Shown one piece after another: positions 27,610-36,709 of a stretch of DNA of 64,000 bases. The position numbers were made by a program, and so were the translations under genes. Source of the DNA: Salinispora oceanensis (GTDB lineage Bacteria; Actinomycetota; Actinomycetes; Mycobacteriales; Micromonosporaceae); assembly GCF_000383575.1 (NCBI RefSeq), contig NZ_KB911579.1, forward strand, positions 5,293,424-5,357,423, written 5' to 3'. The notes under the pieces are model-generated. The model was not told the origin of the DNA. It did no database searches and was given only the letters and a program-made list of their open reading frames with translations. How positions within the stretch are numbered: the stretch's first letter is position 1; the number at the start of each line of letters is the position of its first letter.

Positions 27610-28200
27610 TCAAGCGGCCGTTGGGTGTGCTTGTTTCTGATCTTTGAGGATTCGTCGGTAGATGACGTTGGCGAGGCGGCGTTTCAGGGCGCGTCGGGCT
27701 TCGGCTGGTGTCTTGCCTTCGCCGAGTTTGCGCTGGTAGTAGGCCCGTCCGAGGTCTGAGTGGTGGGCTTGGACGACGGCGATGATATGCAGGGCGGAGT
27801 TGAGTTGACGGTTGCCGCCGGTGTTGAGGCGGTGGCGCCTGCGGGGTCCGCTGGAGGCGTCGATGGGTGCCGCGCCGGTTTAGCTGGCGAAGTGGTCGGC
27901 GTTGGGAAACCGGGTGACGTTGCCGACGTGGCCGAGAATCTTCGCCGCCATGATCACGCCGACGCCGGGTAGTTCAGTCAGGCTGCTTCCCGCTGCGGTA
28001 ACTGCCTGACTGAGCTCGGTCTCGTTGGCGTCCCATACCTGCCAGCGCTTGCTGTCCACGATGCCGTCGCATCGACGACCACGCGGGTCGTGAGCTGCTC
28101 GCCATCGGACAGCCGACCACGAGAACGTCGGAGGGGGGCGGGTCGCTCGGTGTTGCCGCGCTTCTCCATCTCCACGCTGAAGACCGGCCGTCCTCAACGA
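27610..28200 (-). pseudogene. IS110-family transposase relic
   Basis: The minus strand encodes the transposase_20 domain (SLTELPGVGVIMAAKILGHVG, RFPNADHFAS, TGAAPIDASSG) and the C-terminus (GGNRQLNSALHIIAVVQA, RRALKRRLANVIYRRIL). A TAA at 27882-27880 interrupts it where the family normally has Tyr (FASYTG). The N-terminal DEDD catalytic half is missing or scrambled beyond about 28050. It is therefore dead. Confidence 0.75.
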
Positions 28201-28237
28201 GCGCCACAGTCGCGGGTCACCTTGATCCCACAGATGA

Positions 28238-29311
28238 TCAAAGCGGCGCCTTCAGATCGGCCAGCGACATCACCGCGTCGTCCGTGGTGGGCGCGAGCCG
28301 GGTCATCACCATGTCGTGGAACCCCAGGCCCGTCTCCAGGCTCACCTCGGCCCACAGGTCGATGTCGTGCCCCAACTCGCGGAGCCGGTCGATGACCCGG
28401 TCGGTGAGCGCCGCCCAGGTGCCCTCCAGCCGCGCCGACCAGGCGAGGAAGGCCTCGGCCTCGTCATCGGGGTCGAGGACCGCCAGCACGTCGTGCCCCT
28501 CGGTGCTCCACCACTCATGCAGTGCCGCCGTACGACGGCCATAGTCGAGATCCGAGAGCGGCCCGGCAGCGAGCTGCTCCAGGGACGCCGCCCGATCGGA
28601 GGTGGGGCCGGCGCTCCGCCGGACGATCCGGGCCTGCAGGCCAGCCAAGACCTGGTGGAAGTTGGGCAGCCGTACGGCCCGGGTGGGTACACCGCCGGCA
28701 ACCAGCCGATCGACCACCTCGGCCGGCGCCAGGTCACGGCGGGTGCCGCCGTCGGCGCCGCGCAGGACGGACTCCACCGCGTCGCTGCCGAGAAAGAGGC
28801 AGGACTCCCGCACCGCCGTCTCCGGCAGGTCGGACGTGTGGACGACGCACATCACCATGTTCTGCGAGCCGAATTCGTACCGCAGCAGGCCGGGCTCCGA
28901 CAGACCCGGGTTGGAAGGACCCTTGAGCTCGGAGAGCCGCTCGGCCGCCGGGACGTCGCCGGGACGGTCGAGGAGGAGCGCCACCGCCGGGCCGAGTCGG
29001 TAGTAGCGCGGCATATACCACCACAACGGGCGGCTGCCGGCGTCCATCAGCCTCACCTGGGTATAGCGGTATAGCTCCTCAAGCCGGCGGTGGTGCGGGC
29101 GCACCACCCTAAGGGCGGTCACGCCGAAGCCCCGCTCGCCCAGCCACGCGACGATGTCCGGAACCTGGCCCTGACGGACCGCTTCGGGCCGCACAAGCAT
29201 GAAAGCTGTCCGTCGCGCCGCCGCCGGGTACGCGCCGAGCAAGCGCCGAGGCTCGGCCCAATCGTCCACCGGCAACGCCGCCAACAGCCCCGCCATCGAC
29301 TCGTCCCCCAT
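28238..29311 (-). CDS. Protein with nucleoside-diphosphate-kinase-like domain, 357 aa
   Basis: Residues about 35-170 resemble NDK: AFMLVRPEAVRQGQVPDIV at the front (Arg where NDK has the ATP-binding Lys), KGPSNPGLSEPGLLRYEFG, then VVHTSDLPETAVRESCLF where His158 matches the phospho-acceptor of NDK's VHGSDS motif. About 190 extra residues follow, mixed helix, with no recognised domain. A large insertion sits within the NDK core. A minor alternative is an open frame back to 29602. It could be a kinase of a specialised phosphorylated metabolite or a regulatory NDK homologue. Confidence 0.65.
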   Translation of the reverse strand: MGDESMAGLLAALPVDDWAEPRRLLGAYPAAARRTAFMLVRPEAVRQGQVPDIVAWLGERGFGVTALRVVRPHHRRLEELYRYTQVRLMDAGSRPLWWYMPRYYRLGPAVALLLDRPGDVPAAERLSELKGPSNPGLSEPGLLRYEFGSQNMVMCVVHTSDLPETAVRESCLFLGSDAVESVLRGADGGTRRDLAPAEVVDRLVAGGVPTRAVRLPNFHQVLAGLQARIVRRSAGPTSDRAASLEQLAAGPLSDLDYGRRTAALHEWWSTEGHDVLAVLDPDDEAEAFLAWSARLEGTWAALTDRVIDRLRELGHDIDLWAEVSLETGLGFHDMVMTRLAPTTDDAVMSLADLKAPL

Positions 29312-29736
29312 GATCCTGCCCTTCCGGTGCCCGCCGGCGCCACCGCCGCGTCGGGCACCCCCCACACACACGCCCTGGCCGTCCCGTCCTCGCCACGCGT
29401 CGTGGCCGGAGCCGGTACTCACCACGGAAGCCGGGGCGCCGGCCACGCGGCCGACGCGATCGAGGAAGACCCCGAGCCGACCACTCTCGTCGGACATCAC
29501 GACCACCCCGTACCACCCATCCCCATGGGTCGCTGCAATCCCGCGTCCGCATCGAAACACTGACTGCGACGGACGAACCCTGGCGATCACCCATCGGCTC
29601 ACTACGCGCTACACGGGACCATGGGTGACCGCCGTCAGTGCGGTCCGCCCCCCTGCGAGCTGTCGATCTACTGTAAGCATTCGCATCCTGCAGGCCGGCG
29701 GACGGGGCCACGCGTCGGCGCCGGCATTGAACAAGT
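29312..29736. other. No gene recognised
   Basis: Upstream region of the NDK-like gene. It is GC-rich with no convincing frame, motif or repeat. It may hold that gene's promoter. Confidence 0.4.
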
Positions 29737-29877
29737 TCCGGCTACCGCTCGTACGCCGCGATCGCCGAGTGGGTCGCCGGCGTGCCGGCGGCAACGGCTC
29801 TCACCCGGGGCGTGGCTCCCGATCGGCGGAGGCCGGTTCTGCCATCGGCCATGCCGTCCATCACCTTGGTGCCGTGA
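29737..29877 (+). pseudogene. ISAs1-type transposase N-terminal fragment
   Basis: The plus strand reads SGYRSYAAIAEWVAGVPAA then TALTRGVAPDRRRPV, matching the DDE_Tnp_1-associated domain at the start of ISAs1-family transposases. No start codon is present and the frame stops at 29877, so only about 45 residues persist. Confidence 0.5.
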
Positions 29878-30133
29878 CCACGCTCAATCGGCCGAGGGCA
29901 CGAACCCTCCAACCGGCGCCGGTTCGCGTCACGACCTCCGCATCGCTTGACAGATACCTGCCCGACACCAGCATGGTGAACTCCCACCGCCCCAGGACCG
30001 CGATGACTTCACGTAACCGGGGTAGCCGACGACCCAGCAGCGCTTGTCACGCTTTGGCAAATTTCGGGGACCTGACCCGGACTCTCGAGCTGATACGTTG
30101 AGCAACCCCGAGAGGTCGACGGGAGGTTGATGG
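29878..30133. other. Promoter region of the GAP-family gene
   Basis: No gene is seen. A GGGAGG ribosome binding site sits about seven bases upstream of the ATG at 30134. The lower-GC stretch at 30050-30070 (TTTGGCAAATTTC) is a likely promoter area. Confidence 0.4.
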
Positions 30134-30850
30134 ATGGTTATTACTCTGGCAACGATTTTCGGCCTGGCACTCGTCGACAGTCTGAGTCCATCAATGCTCG
30201 CCGTCAGCCTGTACTTCGTGTTGAAGACCGAGCGCTACGTCTCCCGGGTGGCCATCTACGTGGCGACGGTACTGACGGTCTACCTCGGGCTCGGCATCGC
30301 CCTGATGCTCGGATTCGGCTCCCTGGCGGACATCATGAGCAACGACGTCGGGCGAACGATCGTTCACATACTGCAGGTCGTCGTCGGCGTTTCACTGCTC
30401 ACCTACAGTATTGCCGGAGGCTGGTCCAAGAAGCCGGCGGCGCCGGTGCGACGACCCACCTCCCAGCGCATTCCGACCGTCATCGGGCTCGCCCTCAGTG
30501 TGACCCTGGCCGAATTCCTCACCGCCCTGCCCTACTTCGGTGCCGTCGGCATCCTCGCGGGTGGTGACTTCACGACGCCGCAGTGGCTGTCCCTGCTGGT
30601 CGCCTACAACATCGTCGCCGTCCTGCCCACAGTCGCGATCGTCCTCGTCGCGATCATCCTCCGCGAACGGCAACGTGAGCGTTTTCAACGCTGGCTCGAC
30701 AAGCTGTCGAATTCCCGCGGGTCATGGCTGACACTGGTCGGTATCGCCGGATTCCTGCTGGCGCGAAACGGCGTCGCATATCTGGTGGTGGACTTCGGCC
30801 TGGTGGACGGCCTAGTGGACATCGGCGATGCCGGCACACCGCCGAAGTGA
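30134..30850 (+). CDS. GAP-family (Sap-like) integral membrane protein
   Basis: 238 residues with about six hydrophobic helices. The start TLATIFGLALVDSLSPSML is the conserved GAP/LysE-superfamily signature, followed by AIYVATVLTVYLGLGIALML, a central charged loop (SKKPAAPVRRPTSQ), a repeated second half with LAEFLTALPYFGAVGI, and LVGIAGFLLARNGVAYL. In mycobacteria such proteins act in glycolipid export; here no lipid genes are nearby. Strong ribosome binding site. Confidence 0.8.
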   Translation: MVITLATIFGLALVDSLSPSMLAVSLYFVLKTERYVSRVAIYVATVLTVYLGLGIALMLGFGSLADIMSNDVGRTIVHILQVVVGVSLLTYSIAGGWSKKPAAPVRRPTSQRIPTVIGLALSVTLAEFLTALPYFGAVGILAGGDFTTPQWLSLLVAYNIVAVLPTVAIVLVAIILRERQRERFQRWLDKLSNSRGSWLTLVGIAGFLLARNGVAYLVVDFGLVDGLVDIGDAGTPPK

Positions 30851-31132
30851 CATGGCGACGGTCCGGTCCAGCCGGCCCTGACCGGCGGCAACCGCCACGA
30901 CGTCCGGTAAGGCACCGCCGCCGACTTCGGCACCGGCCTTGGTAGCGCTATCCCTGATCCGCAGACTGTACGAGAAGGCTGCCATGAGCTCCCCGTGCCG
31001 CGGGACGACGGGAGGGGCGTCGAAATTTCCTGGCTACGCACGCCCGGGAACCGTACGGTGACGACCGGCGCATTCTCGTCGCCATGTCCGATCTGTATGT
31101 GGCCTCAGCCACCAATGAACACTGGAGGCGGC
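30851..31132. other. Intergenic, nothing recognised
   Basis: No frame or repeat could be supported. It separates the GAP-family gene from the GNAT gene on the same strand. Confidence 0.4.
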
Positions 31133-32080
31133 ATGCGTATCCGAACAGTTACAGCGGCTGAGGCCGGCTCGGTCGCCAGCTTCATCGTGGACGAGTCGGT
31201 CAGCTGGATTACGAGGGAACGGTTCGACAAAGAATACTCCGAGCGGCGCTTTCGCCCGGAGTGGACCTGGATCGCCGAAGACAACGAGGGGCGGATCGTC
31301 GCGCGCGCCCTGTGGTGGGGCCGCTCCGACTCCGAGCACCCGGTCGCCCTGGACTGCCTGCACGTTCTCGGCTCTGTCGAGGACCGGGGCGGGCTCGCCA
31401 CGGAGCTACTCGCGGCCGGACACGCGGCGTTCGAGCGGGCCGGCGCCAGGGGACGGCCCCAATACAACATCTCGCTGGACAACGGCTGGCGCGACCGACC
31501 CGAGGTGGCGGCGGCAGTGGCCTGGCGCAGCGAGGCGGCCCGCCGCGCTGGACTAATCGAGGAAGTCGAGCGGCTGCAGTACGAGTGGACCCCCGAGGCT
31601 GGTCTCCCCACACCCGCCACCCAGCTCGAATTCCGCCCCGACAGCGACGACGAGACCTTCGTCGAGGCCTTCAAGCAGATCGCCGTCGGCAGCCTCGACA
31701 TCGCGACGCTGCGCGAACTGCCGGTGCTCGGCGCGGAACGGCAGGCCCGCGAGGACGTGGAGTTCTACCTGAGCTGCCCCGGTAAACGGGAGTGGTGGCG
31801 CCTGGCGTACACGTCGGAGGGTGAGCTGGCCGGGCTGGCCATCCCGTCGGCGACACCGTACAACCGCAACGTCGGCTACCTCGGCGTGGTGCCCGCGATG
31901 CGCGGACGCGGCTACATCGACGAGATACTCGGCGAGATCACCCGGCTACACGCCGCTGACGCAGCGGAGCTGATCACGGCGACGACAGACACCACGAACA
32001 CACCGACGGCCGCGGCCTTGGAGCGGGCTGGGTACATCAACACCGAGATCCGGCTGATCTTCGAGGCCCCCGCGAGCTGA
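31133..32080 (+). CDS. GNAT-family protein with two acetyltransferase domains
   Basis: 315 residues starting MRIRTVTAAEAGSVASF, preceded by CTGGAGG. The first domain (about 1-150) has degenerate acetyl-CoA motif text. The second (about 165-310) ends with NVGYLGVVPAMRGRGYIDEIL, a good motif A (RGRGYxxE), and TTDTTNTPTAAALERAGY, a good motif B. Tandem GNATs of this sort acetylate small molecules such as mycothiol precursors or antibiotics. Monocistronic, followed by hairpins. Confidence 0.8.
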   Translation: MRIRTVTAAEAGSVASFIVDESVSWITRERFDKEYSERRFRPEWTWIAEDNEGRIVARALWWGRSDSEHPVALDCLHVLGSVEDRGGLATELLAAGHAAFERAGARGRPQYNISLDNGWRDRPEVAAAVAWRSEAARRAGLIEEVERLQYEWTPEAGLPTPATQLEFRPDSDDETFVEAFKQIAVGSLDIATLRELPVLGAERQAREDVEFYLSCPGKREWWRLAYTSEGELAGLAIPSATPYNRNVGYLGVVPAMRGRGYIDEILGEITRLHAADAAELITATTDTTNTPTAAALERAGYINTEIRLIFEAPAS

Positions 32081-32088
32081 CGGGCTTG

Positions 32089-32124
32089 CCCGAAGGGGAG
32101 CCACGAAATTCGAATCCCTTCGGG
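32089..32124 (+). terminator. Hairpin after the GNAT gene
   Basis: CCCGAAGGG (32089-32097) pairs with CCCTTCGGG (32116-32124), nine perfect pairs with an 18-base loop, nine bases after the stop codon. Confidence 0.5.
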
Positions 32125-32136
32125 GACGCAGAACAG

Positions 32137-32170
32137 CGGCCCTGATCAGCGGAAATCCTGGTCAGGGCCG
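32137..32170. terminator. Second, stronger hairpin between convergent genes
   Basis: CGGCCCTGATCAG (32137-32149) pairs with CTGGTCAGGGCCG (32158-32170) with a single G-T pair and an eight-base loop. It sits between the GNAT gene and the convergent hydrolase gene. Confidence 0.7.
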
Positions 32171-32286
32171 TTGGCGTATTTGAACTGTCCCCCGAACCCC
32201 CGACAACGCCGGTGGGCGGTCAGGTTCGGTGATCTGCTGCGGCGCGCTGTGCGGGGCTGGTTCACGCGGCTTGGCGCCGCCCGTCA

Positions 32287-33105
32287 TCAGCGGAGGTCGC
32301 GCAACCAGGAGCGGAGTTCGCGCTCCACGACCTCGGGACGCTCCAGGGTGAGCGCGTGCGCGGTGTCCGGCACCCGAAGGAGGCTGGTCTTCGGGCTGGC
32401 GTTCTCAAGCGCGGCCGCCATCGCCTTCGTCCCGGCGGTGTCGGCCTCACCCACGAGCACCCGTACCGGGCAGGTGACGTCGGACAGCCGGGTGGCCGCC
32501 GCCGGCTCGACGGAGGTGAAGCCCGGGGTGTCCTTCTGCTGCTCGTAGTTCACCCGGGACATCTCGATCACGCTTGTACGGACCGCCTGGCGCCCCTCGG
32601 CCTGGTCACGGGTCGGGCCGTCGACCAGTAGCCGGACCTCGTTGGCGATGATGTCCTCGACCTCCCACGCGTCCTCGGCCGCGCCGATCGCCTCGACCAG
32701 TTCCCGCTCGTCGTCGGCCACCGGCGCGTCGTACCCGCCAATGTCCGGTGCCAGGAGGAAGAGGCCGCGCACCCGCTGTGGCTGGGTGAGCGCGAAGTCG
32801 ACGGCCAGCCTGGCCCCACGCGACTCTCCCACCAGGACGGCGCTGTTCAGGCCGTACGCGTCGAGAACGGCGGCTAGGTCGGCCATGTCCGAGTAGGTGC
32901 CGTCCAGCGACGTGGTGGATCGACCGAAACAACGACAGTCGTAGGAGACGGTGAAGAACTCGTCTCCGATCGCCCGCATCAGGGGAAACCACATCTGCGA
33001 GTGCGCGATACCGGAGTGCACTAGGAGGGCGGCGGGCCGAGTCGGGTCGCCGCCGCTGCTGGTGAAGAGCGAACCACCAGGAACGGTCACATGACGAGAT
33101 TCCAT
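32287..33105 (-). CDS. Alpha/beta-fold hydrolase
   Basis: 272 residues. The oxyanion region AALLVHSGIAHSQMW (about 25-40), YDCRCFGRST, the nucleophile elbow VLVGESRGARLAV (Ser about 94), the acid in VLVGEADTAGT and the catalytic His in VPDTAHALTLERPE all match 3-oxoadipate enol-lactonase-like hydrolases. The lid (about 125-190) is acidic. No signal sequence is present. Substrate cannot be read. Confidence 0.88.
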   Translation of the reverse strand: MESRHVTVPGGSLFTSSGGDPTRPAALLVHSGIAHSQMWFPLMRAIGDEFFTVSYDCRCFGRSTTSLDGTYSDMADLAAVLDAYGLNSAVLVGESRGARLAVDFALTQPQRVRGLFLLAPDIGGYDAPVADDERELVEAIGAAEDAWEVEDIIANEVRLLVDGPTRDQAEGRQAVRTSVIEMSRVNYEQQKDTPGFTSVEPAAATRLSDVTCPVRVLVGEADTAGTKAMAAALENASPKTSLLRVPDTAHALTLERPEVVERELRSWLRDLR

Positions 33106-33810
33106 CAGGAAAGATCAGCCCTTCATCGATTCTTCGTGGCGTGCTGAGACAAACTCGGCGAGCTCACGGATACACCTGCGCAGGAACGGGTGGTCGCCCT
33201 TCCAGAGCCGGGACTCTACAATCGGCCCCTGATCGAAGCAACGCGATATAACTACGCTCGCCGCCTGCCGACCCGCCTACCGCGCTGAGGTCGATGCCGA
33301 CCGCATGACCCTCGCCAATCACGACGTCATCCATGGTTCCCAGGCTGCCGGTGGACGAGGACAGTTCCAATCCCTCCGTATCATGACCTGACCGTGTCGT
33401 ACGCATCGGTCAGCCATGCGTCGCGCACAACTGATGCGCCTGGTGGCACCGGGCGGGTACAGCCGCATGCCCTCCAGCACCGTGGCCCGGATGATCAGCT
33501 CCACGTCCTCACCCGCGACCACAACCGGACCGCTGCATCAGGTCATGCCGGTCCACCGTGCGTCCGTCCAGGCCGGCGCGTTCGATGGCCCGCTCCGCCC
33601 CGGCCTTGATCAGCTCGGCGAGGCCGGCGGGGGCGCGGCCCAGTTGAACAGCGGGACAACTGGGTTGCCTAACTGGTGTCCGAATCTGACAATGTCCTTC
33701 GTGATCTACTGTGGAAAATTTTCGAGATCGCATACGGCGGTGATCTCTTCATGCTCGCCTCAAGCTGACAGCGGAGCCGACGAGCGCATCGCGGGCCTGG
33801 TTGTCCTGCA
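33106..33810 (-). pseudogene. Decayed region, possible cytochrome P450 relic
   Basis: No intact gene is present. Minus-strand pieces in different frames include ELIIRATVLEGMRLYPPGA (33400-33520), which looks like a P450 K-helix with ExxR followed by RLYPP, and DDVVIGEGHAVGIDLSAV further on (about 33270-33330), similar to the strand text after the K helix. AELIKAGAERAIERAGLDG lies upstream. The heme-binding Cys motif was not found, so the assignment is tentative. Confidence 0.35.
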
Positions 33811-34998
33811 GTGCTGAGAAAGTCGCCCGGTGGGCGGAGGCCCACCGCGCGGATTCGTCAGCTCGCCGTCCTAACCGGTACACACATCGTCAACGACTTC
33901 TACCAAGGGGCGACGAGCGCGATCATCGCGCTGCTCGCGGTACGCCACGGCTACAGCTACGTCGGGGTGACCGGGCTCCTGCTGGCGGTCACCGCGTCGT
34001 CTTCGATCGTGCAGCCCATCCTGGGGCTTCTCGCGGACCGCCATCGGACACCGTGGATGATGTCCGCTGGTGTACTGACCTCCGGTGTGGGATGTGCCCT
34101 GCTCGGCATCACGGAGGGTTACTGGCTGTCGTGTGCCGCCGCCGTCGTCGCCGGTCTCGGCATCGCCGCCTACCACCCGGAAAGCGCGCGGGCCGTCCGG
34201 GAGGTGGGGGGCGGCTCCGCGACGGCGATGAGTTGGTTCGCCCTTGGCGGCAATGTCGGCTACACGCTCGGCCCTGTCGCGGCCTCGCCATTTCTCCTCT
34301 GGCTCGGTCTCGGCGCGAGCCCCTGGCTGGTCATACCAGCGGTCCTGGCGGCGATCGCGGGCGGCCTGGCGATGCGTCGTCGATCGGAGTGGGCGGACCG
34401 TGAGCGGGCCCGGTCCAACGCGGCGTCCGCCCGGGACAACTGGCGCGCCTTCGGCTGGTTGACGTTGTCGATCTCGGCACGCTCCGCGGTGATCGTCGGA
34501 GTCGCCTCGTTCCTCCCGCTGCTATTCATCCGGGAGTTCGGGGTCACCCAGCAGATGGGCAGCAACTCGCTCGCGTTGTTCTTCGCAGCGGGCCTCATCG
34601 GCACGCTCGTCGGCGGCCACGTCGCTGACCGATGGGGGGAAACCCTGCCCCTCTGGTTCGGGTACGCCGCCACCTCTACAGCCCTGGTGGTACTGGCACT
34701 GACACCGCTTCCGTGGATCGCGTGGATGGCGGTCGCCATACTCGGTGTCGGTAGCTACCTGCCCTTCGGGGTGAACGTCACACTCGGCCAGCGCTACCTA
34801 CCGGGGCGGGCAGCCACCGCCTCCGGCGTCACACTCGGACTCGCGGTGTCCGTGGGAGGCTTTCTCGCCCCGGTGTTCGGGCTGATCGCCGACGGTGCGG
34901 GCCTCCACGCGGCACTGCTCACGTTGGCCGTCATGCCAATCATCGCGATGGTCGCGGTCCATCGTCTCCCCGCAGTGTCGAACGAAGCCGAAAAATAG
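33811..34998 (+). CDS. MFS transporter, Fsr (fosmidomycin-resistance)-like
   Basis: 395-residue, twelve-helix MFS exporter starting at GTG 33811. The Fsr-branch signature is TGTHIVNDFYQGATSAIIALL near the N-terminus, with ADRHRTPWMM (motif A loop) and FALGGNVGYTLGPVAASPF. The central loop around 195-215 is strongly charged. Members export fosmidomycin or other small molecules, so a resistance or metabolite-export role is possible. No nearby pathway genes argue for one substrate. Confidence 0.82.
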   Translation: MLRKSPGGRRPTARIRQLAVLTGTHIVNDFYQGATSAIIALLAVRHGYSYVGVTGLLLAVTASSSIVQPILGLLADRHRTPWMMSAGVLTSGVGCALLGITEGYWLSCAAAVVAGLGIAAYHPESARAVREVGGGSATAMSWFALGGNVGYTLGPVAASPFLLWLGLGASPWLVIPAVLAAIAGGLAMRRRSEWADRERARSNAASARDNWRAFGWLTLSISARSAVIVGVASFLPLLFIREFGVTQQMGSNSLALFFAAGLIGTLVGGHVADRWGETLPLWFGYAATSTALVVLALTPLPWIAWMAVAILGVGSYLPFGVNVTLGQRYLPGRAATASGVTLGLAVSVGGFLAPVFGLIADGAGLHAALLTLAVMPIIAMVAVHRLPAVSNEAEK

Positions 34999-35255
34999 CC
35001 GCCAGCACGCCCGCGACTATCCGCCGGTACGGTCGCAGGCGCGGACCACCGTGCAAACACATCAGGTCGGCAGGGGAACCAGCAGCTCCCGCTCCATGAT
35101 TCCACCCAGCCGGCGCCCGGCGGGTGCTGGTGGCCCGGCCCGACTACGACGGCACGCCGGCTGCGGCGGTGGCCCGGCTGGCCTCTGGTGGTCAACCGGC
35201 CTATTGATCCAACCGGCCTCCGCTCTGCACGCTCGGCGGTCAATGAGGATGCCGC
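34999..35255. other. Intergenic between convergent genes
   Basis: The DNA between the MFS gene and the convergent TraB-like gene shows no clear frame. A weak GC-rich repeat (GGCCCGGC/GCCGGG) lies at about 35130-35180. Confidence 0.3.
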
Positions 35256-35960
35256 TCACGCGTCCAGCACGGTGAGCCACTCGGCGGTCCGGGGGCGGTA
35301 GCCATGTCGGTCCGCGAGTCCCCGCACGATCGATGGCACATGACCGGCACCGTAGACGACCCCGACGTCGATCCGTTCCGACGACCGTGTACGCACCAGC
35401 TCGGACAGCACGGCAAGCAACCGGTCATCCCGATCGCCGCCGAACGTGCGCTCGAAATGCTCAGCGAACTCATCGTCTGCGTACCTCTCGTCCTTCGCGC
35501 TGGGCAGGTCGTTCAACTCGACCTCAGGCGAGAGCAGCCGCCGCGTGCCGCCGAAGAACTGGGTGACGGCCACGATCGGGATGGCACACCACATCAGAAG
35601 CCGGTATCGCTGCGGCATGGCCCGCCAGCCCTGGGCGAACTCCGCCGTCGTCACGTCCGGGTTGATCAGCTCGACGCCGAGCGACCGGTACGCGATGTTG
35701 TCGACCACAAGTCCGGAACGCCTGTTGGCCGGTATGACCCGGTAGGTGAGCGTGATGGCCCACGCAAGTACCGAGCGTCCGCTGACGCCTTCAACGACGA
35801 GCAGGTCACACTGCCGGAGCCGCTGCGCCACCGCCGCGTAGAACTCCGGGCTCGCCACATGAAGCATGGGGAACAGCACGAACTGCAACTGGCTGCCGGG
35901 GCGCCGAAGGCGCAGCACCGCAGAGCGGGTCCCGATGATGCTGTGCTCGATGATCTGCAT
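35256..35960 (-). CDS. TraB/TIKI-like hypothetical protein, 234 aa
   Basis: The frame starts MQIIEHSIIGTRSAVLRL (ATG 35960; an ATG at 35987 is also open). A strand-rich N-terminus (QFVLFPMLHVASPEFY), LLVVEGVSG, one hydrophobic helix (LLMWCAIPIVAVTQFF) and the C-terminal VGVVYGAGHVPSIVRGL are visible. The GxxH motif and the VEG text match the TraB/TIKI fold, a putative metalloprotease-like family. Whether it is catalytic is unknown. Confidence 0.6.
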   Translation of the reverse strand: MQIIEHSIIGTRSAVLRLRRPGSQLQFVLFPMLHVASPEFYAAVAQRLRQCDLLVVEGVSGRSVLAWAITLTYRVIPANRRSGLVVDNIAYRSLGVELINPDVTTAEFAQGWRAMPQRYRLLMWCAIPIVAVTQFFGGTRRLLSPEVELNDLPSAKDERYADDEFAEHFERTFGGDRDDRLLAVLSELVRTRSSERIDVGVVYGAGHVPSIVRGLADRHGYRPRTAEWLTVLDA

Positions 35961-36077
35961 GCCCGCCCACCTAGCGTCTGCCGGCACTGAGCTTCACCTC
36001 ACAAGGTAGGTACGGAGCGCAAGCCGGACGCGCGCACATCGCCAGATCCGTGCGCCTGATCTTGGACGACGCGCGGC

Positions 36078-36105
36078 CCGACCTTCGCTAGCGCCTGAAG
36101 GTCGG
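36078..36105. terminator. Nine-pair hairpin
   Basis: CCGACCTTC (36078-36086) pairs perfectly with GAAGGTCGG (36097-36105) around a ten-base loop. It sits upstream of the TraB-like gene and before the next plus-strand gene, so it may be a terminator of something lost or a leader structure. Confidence 0.45.
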
Positions 36106-36189
36106 ACCTGCCGCAGCACCCAAGAGATGAGGGGCTCGACGAACGAACGTGGATGGTGCGGCGCCGCAAAGTCGTGGGAGCCTGGCTGG

Positions 36190-36608
36190 GTGAGCTGGGT
36201 GGCGAATCTGATGATTCAGGCTGACATGGCGGACCACGGCAATGTGCGGTCATTGAACGACTGGCTGGAGCGCGAGGCGCCACGGAGAGCCGAAGCCAGC
36301 CGGGACGTGTACGGCAACCAGGCTCGGGGAGTCGGCACGCTACCGACTCTGACCGACCCAGAGGCAAACCACTGGGGTGGTGGGAAGAACCCGGAGTGCG
36401 AGGTCTGGGCCGCCGCCCTGAATCACGCGGACCTCGACGCGCTACTCACCCAGATTCGGGCAGTGCCCTGGCGCTACCCCAGCGGGTGCAGGTGTTCCTG
36501 ATGGACCAGGAGGAGTCCTACTTCCGGCTGTACATGTACCGCGATGGCACCTGGAAGCAGTACACCCCGCCGCAACCCCCAGACCCCGATGATCAGCATG
36601 CCTGGTAG
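36190..36608 (+). pseudogene. Frameshifted small protein, possibly immunity-type
   Basis: The frame starting near the GTG at 36190 reads VSWVANLMIQADMADHGN, SLNDWLEREAPRRAEA, TDPEANHWGGGKNPECEVW and LDALLTQIRAVPWRYP. It then changes frame at about 36482 and continues QRVQVFLMDQEESYFRLYMY and TWKQYTPP to the stop at 36608. A single missing C explains it. The acidic, Trp-rich text looks like contact-system immunity proteins, but I do not recognise the family. An ATG at 36127 is another start. Confidence 0.5.
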
Positions 36609-36709
36609 TAAGCCCGCAGAGTACTGTGGTATGTGCGACGCGAAGGCAGCGCTCGTTCGGCGACAGATGAGCGCGTGGTCGCGCCAAGAGCGGTACGTCG
36701 TGTGGATCG

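Noticed and set aside
32100..32130. tRNA T-arm-like text (ATTCGAATCCC)
   Set aside because: No five-pair T-stem, anticodon arm or acceptor stem can be folded around it; it belongs to a terminator hairpin.
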